Below the pieces are notes generated by a model. It ran no database searches, was not told the origin of the DNA, and was given only the letters and a program-made list of their open reading frames with translations. DNA of 64,000 nt from Dastarcus helophoroides (Eukaryota > Arthropoda > Insecta > Coleoptera > Bothrideridae), in NCBI GenBank assembly GCA_028583605.1, contig CM053335.1, positions 17,172,053 through 17,236,052 of the forward strand, in the 5' to 3' direction. The translations under genes and the position numbers were made by a program. Below, piece after piece: positions 36,601 through 48,600 of this stretch. Position 1 is the first letter of the stretch; every line of letters begins with the position of its first letter.

Positions 36601-39600
36601 AAACGAAATTCTCAAATTTTGTAAACGAAATTCTCGAATTTTGAAAACGAAATCATCGAGGTTTGGAAACGAAATCTCGAATTTTGAAAACGAAATTCTC
36701 GAATTTTGTAAACGAAATCTCGAATTTTGAAAACGAAATTCTCGAATTTTAAAAACGAAATTTTGTAATTATGATTACGAAATTCTCGAATTTTGTAAAC
36801 GAAATCTCAAATTTTGTAAACGAAATCTCGAATTTTCAAAACGAAATTCTCGAATTTTGAAAACGAAATCATCGAGTTTTGAAAACGAAATTTTGTAAAC
36901 GAAATCTCGAATTTTGAAAACGCAATTCTCGAATTTCAAAAACGAAATTCTCGAATTTTGTAAACGAAATTCTGGAATTTTGTAAACGAAATTCTGGAAT
37001 TTTGAAAACGAAATCATCGAGTTTTGAAAACGAAATTTTGTAAACGAAATTCTCGAATTTTGAAAACGAAATTCTGGAATTTCAAAAACGAAATTCTCAA
37101 ATTTTGTAAACGAAATTCTCGAATTTTGAAAACGAAATCATCGAGGTTTGGAAACGAAATCTCGAATTTTGAAAACGAAATTCTCGAATTTTGTAAACGA
37201 AATCTCGAATTTTGAAAACGAAATTCTCGAATTTTAAAAACGAAATTTTGTAATTATGATTACGAAATTCTCGAATTTTGTAAACGAAATCTCAAATTTT
37301 GTAAACGAAATCTCAAATTTTGAAAACGAAATTCTCGAATTTTGGAAACAAAATTCTCGAATTTTGAAAACGAAATCATCGAGTTTCTGAAGAACTGGAT
37401 TTTTTTTGGAAATTTCGATTTTTATTTGAAAAATTCGACTTTTGTGGAAAGTTCTAGTTTTTTGGAAATTTTGACCTTTTCCAAAATTTCCACATTTTAA
37501 AATTTCCATTTTTCCCAAAATTTACATTTTTTTCAAAATTTCCATTTTTTCAAAATTTCCATTTTTACAAAATTTCCATTTTTTTTTAATTTCTATTTTT
37601 CCAAAATTCCATTTTTTCAAAATTTTGACGTTTGTAAAATTATGACTGATTTTTTTTCAAATTTAGAATGTTTTGCATATTTTGACTTTTTTTTGAAAAA
37701 TTTGACTTTTTCGGAAAGTTCTATTTTTTTTGGAAATTTTGATCTTTTCCAAAATTTCCACATTTCAAAATTTAAACTCTTCAAAATTTCCATTTTTTCT
37801 AAATTACCATTTTTTCAAAATTTCCATTTTTTCAAAATTTCCATTTTTTCAAAATTTCCATTTTTTCAAAATTTCCATTTTTTCAAAATGTCCATTTTTT
37901 CAAAATTTCCATTTTTTGAAAATTTCCATTTTTTCAAAATTTCCATTTTTTCAAAATTTCCATTTTTCAAAATTTCTATTTTTCCAAAATTTCATTGTTT
38001 CAAAATTTTCATTTTTTCAAAATTTCCATTTTTTCAAAATTTCCATTTTTTTAAAATTTCCATTTTTTCAAAATTTCCATTTTTTCAAAATGTCCATTTT
38101 TTCAAAATTTCCATTTTTTCAAAATTTCCATTTTTTCAAAATGTCCATTTTTTCAAAATTTCCATATTTTCAAAATTTCCATTTTTTTTAAATTTCCATT
38201 TTTTCAAAATTTCCATTTTTTCAAAATTTCCATTGTTTCAAAATTTTGACGTTTGCAAAATTATGACTGATTTTTTCCAAATTTAAAATGTTTTGAATAC
38301 TTTGACTTATTTTTGAAATGTGGGCTCAATTCGAAATTATTTCGACTTTTTCTGAAGAACTGGATTTTTTTGGAAATTTCGACCTTTTTTTAAAAAATTC
38401 GACTTTTTTGAAAAGTTCTATTTTTTTTTGGAAATTTTGACCTTTTCCCAAAATTTACACTTTTTCAAAATTTCCATTTTTTCAAAATTTCCATTTTTTC
38501 AAAATTTCCATTTTTTCAAAATTTCCATTTTTTCAAAATTTCCATTTTTTCAAAATTTCCATTTTTTCAAAATTTCCATTGTTTCAAAATTTCCATTGTT
38601 TCAAAATTTTGACGTTTGCAAAATTATGACTGATTTTTTTCCAAATTTAAAATGTTTTGAATGTTTTGACTTTTTTTGAAATCTGGGCTCAATTCGAAAT
38701 TATTTCGACTTTTTCTGAAGAACTGGATTTTTTTTTGGAAATTACGACTTTTTTTTGAAAAATTCCACTTTTTTGGAAAGTTCTATTTTTTTTTGGAAAT
38801 TTTGTCCTTTTTCAAAATTTCCACATTTCAAAATTTCCACTTTTCCCAAAATTTACACTTTTTTCAAACCTTCCATTTTTTCAAAATTTCCGTTTTTTTC
38901 AAAATTTCCGTTTTTTCAAAATTTTCATTTTTCCAAAATTTTGATTACGAAATTCTCGAATTTTATAAACGAAATTCTCGAATTTTGTAAACGAAATTCT
39001 CGAATTTTGAAAACGAAATTCTCGAATTTTGTAAACGAAATCTTGAATTTTGAAAACGAAATTCTCGAATTTTGAAAACGAAATTTTGGAATTTTGATTA
39101 CTCTCGAATTTTATAAACGAAATTCTCGAATTTCGATTTCGAAATTCTCGAATTTCGAAAACGAAATCATCGAATTTTTAAAACGAAACTCTCGACTGTT
39201 TGAAATTGGAAATGAAATCAAAAGCCCAAATTCAGAATTTTGTGCAAACTCGTCGTTTTTGAGGTTGAAGTGGTTTTCTCGAATTTTGAAAACGAAATCA
39301 TAGAATTTTGAAAACGAAATTCTCGAATTTCGTAAACGAAACCTCGAATTTTGAAAACGAAATTCTCGAATTTTGAAAACGAAATTTTGGGATTTTGATT
39401 ACTCTCGAATTTTATAAACGAGATTCTCGAATTTTGAAAACGAAATTCTCGAATTTCGAAAACGAAATCATCGAATTTTTAAAACGAAACTCTCGACTGT
39501 TTGAAATTGGAAATGAAAGCAAAAGCCCAAATTCAGAATTTTGTCCAAACTCGTACATTTGGTTTATTCGAAACCTGGAAACCTCTCGTCGTTATTGAGG

Positions 39601-42600
39601 TTGAAGTGGTTTTCTCGAATTTTGAAAACGAAATCATCGAATTTTGAAAACGAAATTCTTGAATTTCGTAAACGAAATCTCGAATTTTGAAAACGAAATT
39701 CTCGAATTTTGAAAACGAAATTTTGGAATTTTGATTACTCTCGAATTTTATAAACGAGATTCTCGAATTTTGAAAACGAAATTCTCGAATTTCGAAAACG
39801 AAATCATCGAATTTTTAAAACGAAACTCTCGACTGTTTGAAATTGGAAATGAAAGCAAAAGCCCAAATTCAGAATTTTGTCCAAACTCGTACATTTGATT
39901 TATTCGAAACCTGAAAACGAAGTGGTTTTGCTTGAATTTTGAAAACGAAATCATAGAATTTTGAAAACCAAATTCTCGAATTTTGTAAACGAAATCTCGA
40001 ATTTTGTAAACTAAATTTCGAATTTTGATTACGAAATTCTCGAATTTTGAAAACGAAATTTTGGAATTTTGTAAACGAAATTTTGGAATTTTGATTACGA
40101 AGTTCTCGAATTTTGTAAACGAAATCTCGAATTTTGAAAACGAAATTTTCGAATTTTGAAAACGGAATCATCGAATTTTGAAAACGAAATTCTCAAATTT
40201 TGTAAACGAAATGTTCGAATTTTGTAAACGAAATTCTCGAATTTTGTAAACGAAATCTCGAATTTTGTAAACGAAATTTCGAACTTTGATTACGAAATTC
40301 TCGAATTTTGATTACGAAATTCTCGAATTTTGTAAACGAAATTCTCGAATTTTGAAAACGAAATTTTGGAATTCTAATTACGAAATTCTTCAATTTTGTA
40401 AACGAAATTCTCGAATTTTGAAAACGAAATCTCGAATTTTGAAAACGAAATTCTCGAAATTTAAAAACGAAATTCTCGAATTTCAGAAACAAAATTTTAG
40501 AATTTTGAAAACGAAATTCTCGAATGTTTGACATTGGAAATGAAATCAAAAGCCAAATTCAGGCTTTTGCCCAAACTCGTACATTTGATTTATTCGAAAT
40601 TTGGAAACCTCTCGTCGTTTTCGAGCTTGAAGTTGTTTTGAGATTTTTTTGTTGGTTCATTTTTTGGTTTTGTGTTATTAGTTCCTACGCCACGAATTAT
40701 TGTATAAATATTGGCGCCTTTAGATGAATAAAAATACCCGAGCCGGACGTGGGGATCGAACCCAGGACCCTGATGGCAAATAGTTGACACTCAACCAACT
40801 AAGCCACCTATTCGGTTAAGATTTTTCAAATAACGTTAAATTTGGAAGAAGCCAAATTATCGTAAAAATGAGGGACTTTTATTTAAATTTATTTAAACAT
40901 TTCTTCGGTCCACTTTGGAAATATTTAATTTTTTTACGGTTTGTTGATAATTTTCTAAACAGTTTTTGAAATGAAGAATAATGAGGGACTTTTCGTGTAC
41001 ACTATTAGAGTCTTATCTGATGCAAAGGGGCATTATTTTTCAATTCAACGCGACACGATGTGTCTGTTGTTTGAAGATAATTTAAAAATCCCCCCGATCG
41101 TATATATTTCATTTTTCACGTATTGAATGGGATTAGGGTCAGGAGATTCGGCGTACTATTTCATAAACGGTAAATCACGTTTACCCAAGACGGCGCAACG
41201 AAGGCGATGCACGAAAAGGTTGTCGTCATGAATAATCAAAGAGGGAGCCCCCTGCCGCATAACAAGTTTGAGCTTAAACGTGAGGTGTGATACTCTAATA
41301 TGCATTAAACGGTTTCGTTCTTCTCGCATTCCCCACCACAGATATTGAGCTTGTTATGAAGTCTACGATCACATCATTACACTAACAATTCGTTTATTAC
41401 TGCTTCCAGATTTACTTAAAAACTATAAGAAAGTAGAACTATAAAACCATAAGCAAGTAGAATCTAGACTGCAGTATGCAGCCCTCTAAGCATGTATAGT
41501 GGATCATAGGTAGCCGAGCTATCAACAGTTGAACCACAAACACTTAGCAAAGCGACTGCTCTCTAGGAAGTTGCCAGAAGACACTTTTTAATTAGAATTA
41601 TCACCAACAGTTGAACCACAAACACTTAGCAAAGTGATTGTTGTCTAGGAAGTTCCCAAAAGAGACTTTTTCATTAGAATTATCACTTCTTTTTCCAACA
41701 TTTCGACATTTTCTCAAATTTTTTACATATTACAAAATGTCTATACTTTTTCAAAATTTCGACTTTTTTTCAAAATTTCGACTTTTTTTTCGAAATTTCG
41801 ACTTTTTTTTCGAAATTTCGACTTTTGTTTCAAAATTTCGATTTTTTTTATACAAATTTTGACTTCTTTTGAAAATTTCTCGTATTTTTACATAGGTGAA
41901 GATAGGTGGGGTCTTGGGGACCTTACTCATCTCCCCAAAGAGAGAAATTCTACTGAAAGAGGTTTTAACCAAAAGAAAACGTTTCTAAAGTTTCAAATAG
42001 AGAATTTTTAATTTTACGTTAAATATAAATATAAATCTTGTTCCCTGAAACCAAGAAAGATTAAAAAACACAACAAAGGTTGCTCTAACGCGTTTCGACA
42101 GCCAACTATCATTTTTTTGATGGAACGGACTGGTCCTTGGTTATTTTCAAAAATTGAAACACAGAACTTGTCCCCTGAAGATGACAGCTTGGACGTCGAA
42201 ACGCGTTAGAGCAACCTCTGTTGTGTTTTTTAATCTTTCTTGGTTTCAGGGGACAAGTTCTGTGTTTCAGCCAACTATCATCTTCAGAGAGATACAGAAA
42301 ACGATAGATTGGACGTCGAAACGCGTTAGAGCAATCTTTGTTGTGTTTTTTAATCTTTTTTGGTTTCAGGGGATTTGTATTTCAATTTTTGAAGATAACC
42401 AAGGACCAATCCGTTCCACCAAAATACCAAAATTACGTAAAATAGATATATTTAACGATTTAAATTAAAATTAATTCCAACTTACCTCTAATACTATCGT
42501 AACCCATACGACGTTGAACACGCAAAAAAATGGGACAGTCTCCGACGAAATTAGAAGTTGTAAAAGACCCAAAGCTGCCGGCACCAACAATGAGACCGGT

Positions 42601-45600
42601 GTAGAATCTCAAAAATTCAAAATATAAAGCTATGGCTTCTCCAAAATAAGATCTGATTTCCTCTACAAATAAAAAAAAAGATTAACAATTACGCAGTTGC
42701 ACAAATTACAACAATTAGCACGTTAATATGAGATTCAGTAATTTTCTAGCATTGTCGATAGATGGCGTTGATCTCCCTCTCTAAGAAGCTTGGTTGACAC
42801 TTCATTTATAACCTCGAAATTTCAACTACACTTAGTAAAGACAGTGGGGCATAAAAATACGAATAAAAAAATGTTACAGTTCCCCAAACTTTGTTTTTTC
42901 GAAATTTTTGGCTTTGGTGTCGAATATTTTCTAAAAATGTTAGACATTTGATGAAATTACAATCCCAAAGATGAAATTTTATTCTTCAATGTTAAATAAA
43001 TAGAAAAAAAACATGAAATTTTAGTCTCGAAATTGTCACTTATGAGTCGAAATTTTGAGAAAACCATTGAAAATTTAAACTGGGGAACGACAAGCTAAAA
43101 GTCAAAATTTCCAAAAAAAAAAGTAAAATTTCGGCTCGGACTTCGGTTCAGATTTTTTGAAAACAATCTAAAATAACAATTCGTAGAATTTCTAAAAGAA
43201 AAAACATTTGAAATTTTGAGTAAACAATTAAAATTTGAAACTGGGGAACAACTAGCTAAAAGTCAAAATTTCCAAAAAAAAAGCGAGACTTCGGCTCGGA
43301 CTTCGGTCAAGATTTTTTGAAAACAATCCTAATTAACAATTCGTAGGATTTCTAACAGAAAAAAACAGTCGACATTTTGAGTAAACAGTCGACATTTTGA
43401 GTAAAACAAATTTTAAATTGGAACAACTTGGTAAAAATCGAAATTTTCCAAAAAAGGTGAAATTTCGGCTCGGACTTCGGTCCAAATTTTTTCAAAACAG
43501 TCTAAACTAACAATTCGTAGGATTTCTAAACAGAAAACAGTCGAAATTTTGAGTAAACAATCAAAATTTTAAACTGGAACAAGTTGCTAAAAGTCAAAAT
43601 TAAAAAAAAAATGAAATGTTGGCTCGGACCTCAGTTCAAATTTTTTGAAGACAATCGAAACTTTCAATTAAAAAATCATAAATTTAAGGAATCATTGTCA
43701 TGTGTGTATTTAGAATTTTGAGAAAATACTCCAAATTTTCGAAACAAAGAACACTTTTTGCTTTGATTTCGAAATTAAGACATGATTTAAAAATTTTGAA
43801 TCAAAACAAGACGTTTTGGGAAAATACGCTTTTGAATGTTTTCCCATGACCAGAATTTTTGAGAAAATACTCCTTCGAATGTTTTTTTACAACCAAACTT
43901 TTTGAGAAAATACTTTTTCGAATGTTTTCCCACAACCAGACGTTTTGGAAGGATACTCTTTCGAATACTTTCTCGCAATAAGATTATCGAATACTTTCTC
44001 GCAATAAGATTCTTTGAGAAAATACTTTTTCAAATGTTTTTCCACAAGTAGACTTTTTGAGAAAATACTCTGTCGAATGTTTTCCCACAACCAGACGTTT
44101 TTGAGAAAATACTGTATTAAATGTTTTCCCACAAACAGACGTTTTGAGAAAATACTATTTCGAATGTTTTCCGACAACCAAACTGCTTGAGAAAATACTC
44201 TTTCGAGCGTTTTCCCGCAACTAAACATTTTAGGAAACTATTCTTTCGAATGTTTTCCCACAACCAGACGTTTTGGAAGGATACTCTTTCGAATACTTTC
44301 TCGCAATAAGATTCTTTGAGAAAATACTTTTTCGAATGTTTCTCCACAACCAGACTTTTTGAGAAAATACTCTGTCGAATGTTTTCCCACAACCAGAGGT
44401 TTTTGAGAAAATACTGTATTGAATGTTTTCCCACAAACAGACGTTTTGAGAAAATACTATTTCGAATGTTTTCCCACAACCAAACTTCTTAAGAAAATAC
44501 TCTTTCGAGTGTGTTCCCACAACAAAACGTTTTAGGAAACTATTCTTTCGAATGTTTTCCCACAACGAGACGTTTCGGGAACATACTCCTTTGAATGTTT
44601 TCCCACAACCAAACTTCTTGAGAAAATAGTCTTTCGAGCGTTTTCCCACAACTAAACTTTTAGAAAACTATTCTTTCGAATGTTTTCCTACAACCAAACT
44701 TCTTGAGAAAATACTCTCTCGAATATTTTCCCACAACCAGACGTTTCGGAAAGATACTCTTTCGAATATTTTCTCGCAATAGGATTTTTTTGAGAGAATA
44801 CTTTTTCGAATGTTTCTCCACAATCAGACTTTTTGAGAAAATATTCTGTCGAATGTTTTCCCACAAGAAGACGTTTTTGAAAAAATGCTCTTTCGAATGT
44901 TTTCCGACAACCAAACTGCTTGAGAAAATACTCTTTCGAGCGTTTTCCCGCAACTAAACATTTTAGGAAACTATTCTTTCGAATGTTTTCCCACAACCAG
45001 ACGTTTTGGAAGGATACTCTTTCGAATACTTTCTCGCAATAAGATTCTTTGAGAAAATACTTTTTCGAATGTTTCTCCACAACCAGACTTTTTGAGAAAA
45101 TACTCTGTCGAATGTTTTCCCACAACCAGACGTTTTTGAGAAAATACTGTATTGAATGTTTTCCCACAAACAGACGTTTTGAGAAAATACTCTTTCGAAT
45201 GTTTTCCCACAACCAAACTTCTTGAAGAAAATACTCTTTCGAGTGTGTTCCCACAACAAAACGTTTTAGGAAACTATTCTTTCGAATGTTTTCCCACAAC
45301 GAGACGTTTCGGGAAAATACTCCTTTGAATGTTTTCCCACAACCAAACTTCTTGAGAAAATAGTCTTTCGAGTGTTTTCCCACAACTAAACTTTTAGAGA
45401 ACTATTCTTTCGAATGTTTTCCTACAACCAAACTTCTTGAGAAAATACTCTTTCGAATATTTTCCCACAACCAGACGTTTCGGAAAGATGCTCTTTCGAA
45501 TATTTTCTCGCAATAAGATTTTTTGAGAAAATACTTTTTCGAATGTTTCTCCACAATCAGACTTTTTGAGAAAATATTCTGTCGAATGTTTTCCCACAAG

Positions 45601-48600
45601 AAGACGTTTTTGAAAAAATGCTCTTTCGAATGTTTTCCGACAACCAAACTTCTTGAGAAAATACTCTTTCGAGCGTTTTCCCGCAACTAAACATTTTAGG
45701 AAACTATTCTTTCGAATGTTTTCCCACAACCAGACGTTTTGGAAGGATACTCTTTCGAATACTTTCTCGCAATAAGATTCTTTGAGAAAATACTTTTTCG
45801 AATGTTTCTCCACAACCAGACTTTTTGAGAAAATACTCTGTCGAATGTTTTCCCACAACCAGACGTTTTTGAGAAAATACTGTAGCGAATGTTTTCCCAC
45901 AAACAGACGTTTTGAGAAAATACTTTTTCGAATGTTTTCCCACAACCAAACTTCTTGAAGAAAATACTCTTTCGAGTGTGTTCCCACAACAAAACGTTTT
46001 AGGAAACTATTCTTTCGAATGTTTTCCCACAACGAGACGTTTCGGGAAAATACTCCTTTGAATGTTTTCCCACAACCAAACTTCTTGAGAAAATAGTCTT
46101 TCGAGTGTTTTCCCACAACTAAACTTTTAGAAAACTATTCTTTCGAATGTTTTCCTACAACCAAACTTCTTGAGAAAATACTCTCTCGAATATTTTCCCA
46201 CAACCAGACGTTTCGGAAAGATACTCTTTCGAATATTTTCTCGCAATAAGATTTTTTGAGAAAATACTTTTTCGAATGTTTCTCCACAATCAGACTTTTT
46301 GAGAAAATATTCTGTCGAATGTTTTCCCACAAGAAGACGTTTTTGAAAAAATGCTCTTTCGAATGTTTTCCGACAACCAAACTTCTTGAGAAAATACTCT
46401 TTCGAGCGTTTTCCCGCAATTAAACATTTTAGGAAACTATTCTTTCGAATGTTTTCCCACAACCAGACGTTTTGGAAGGATACTCTTTCGAATACTTTCT
46501 CGCAATAAGATTCTTTGAGAAAATACTTTTTCGAATGTTTCTCCACAACCAGACTTTTTGAGAAAATACTCTGTCGAATGTTTTCCCACAACCAGACGTT
46601 TTTGAGAAAATACTGTAGCGAATGTTTTCCCACAAACAGACGTTTTGAGAAAATACTATTTCGAATGTTTTCCCACAACCAAACTTCTTGAAGAAAATAC
46701 TCTTTCGAGTGTGTTCCCACAACAAAACGTTTTAGGAAACTATTCTTTCGAATGTTTTCCCACAACGAGACGTTACGGGAAAATACTCCTTTGAATGTTT
46801 TCCCACAACCAAACTTCTTGAAAAAATAGTCTTTCGACTGTGTTCCCACAACAAAACGTTTTAGGAAACTATTCTTTCGAATGTTTTCCCACGACGAGAC
46901 GTTTCGGAAAAATACTCCTTTGAATATTTTCCCACAACCAAACTTCTTGAGAAAATAGTCTTTCGAGTGTTCTCCCACAACTAAACTTTTTGAGAAAATG
47001 CTCCTTCGAATGTTTACCCACAACTCAACGTTTTAGGAAACTATTTTTTTTCCCACAACGAGATGTTTTGGGAAAATACTCTTTTGAATACATTTCTCGT
47101 TACGTTCAAGCGTATTAATACAACGAGAAAACGACTCATTTCCGTGTATTAGTCCAACCGTCGGCGCGTTTTCAGGGAAGTTGGGATCGAAGGGTTGATT
47201 CAGACGTTACCACGACATGCCCATTTACTTGAAGATTTCAGCACATCTCCGGCCTCTAATTGTTTGTCGTGAACCCCAAACTGCCGCTCATTAACGGCTC
47301 GTTAGGGCCATGCAAACAAGCAAGACATGACTAAGTCTCAGACGTTATATTTACTTCTAAGAGGCGGCTTGTAAAGGAAACTTTGTCTGCTATTATTCGA
47401 AGCGTTAATTCTTTCGTCGTTCTTTCGTAATTGGGGATTGGAGCTGAACTAAAACCGATGAAGGGTAAAAATAAATCTTTGCATCACACAGGGAGTTGTT
47501 AACCCAAATTTTCCCAATTGAAAGTAAGAAGTAAGTGGCAACTGAAATGTACTAAAAAAGTCTCTCTTTTGCGAGTTAGCGATCGGGGCAAAGAACTTAT
47601 AGGTTTCATGCTGGGAATCGTACGTCTCTGCGAAGTCGAAATACATACCAGTGCACAACAAAACGTGACAAATTAAATTCTTTTGTAAGAGAAGAAAAAT
47701 GTGATGAGTATAATTATAATTAATATAATTATAACGTGAAATACGGGGACAAGTTCTGTATTTCAATTTTTGAAGATAACCTAGGACCAGTTCGTTCCAT
47801 CAAACATAATTATAACGTAACAAATTGGATTCTTCTTCTCTTATAAAAGACTCTAATTTTTTACGTTTTGGTGTGCACTGGAGTGTATTTCGACTTCGCG
47901 GAGACGCGCGATTCCCAGCATGAAACCTATAAGTACTCGATCGATCGCTAACTTGCAAAATAGAGAAATTTTTAATACATTTCAGTTGCCACTTCCCACT
48001 TTCAATTGGGAAAATTTGCGTTAACAACTCCCTGTGTGATGCAAAGATTCAAGATCAAAAAAGAATTTGATGAATATAATTATAATTATACTCATCAAAT
48101 TCTTCTTCTCTTACAAAAGAATCTAATTGGTTACGTTTTGTTGTGCACTGGTGTATATTTCGACTTCGCGGAGACGCGCGATTCCCAGCATGAAACCTAT
48201 AAGCGCTCGATCGATCGCTAACGCGCAAAATAGAGAAATTTTTAATACATTTCAGTTGCTACTCCTGACTTTCAATTGGGAAAATTTGCGTTAACAACTT
48301 CCTGTGTGATGCAAAGATTCAAGATCAAAAAAGAATTTGATGAATATAATTATAATTATACTCATCAAATTCTTCTTCTCTTACAAAAGAATCTAATTTG
48401 TTACGTTTCGTTGTGCATTGGTGTGTATTTCGACTTCGCGGAGACGCACGATTCCCGGCATGAAACCTATAAGTTCTTTGCCCCGATCGCTAATTCGCAA
48501 AATAGAAAAATTTTCATAACGTAACGGTTGAATTTTAGCAATTTAAACGTTTACCTGTAGGTTGCTTCTGCTGAAGCCCCATGTACCATTTCGCGCTCAA

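Noticed and set aside
40736..40816. A functional tRNA gene
   Set aside because: A and B boxes are present, but the acceptor and anticodon stems do not pair and there is no terminator; a SINE head fits better.
46127..47023. 298-residue minus-strand open frame in the 43-bp array
   Set aside because: Every copy of the satellite gives the same residues in three frames; the repeat unit simply lacks stop codons.
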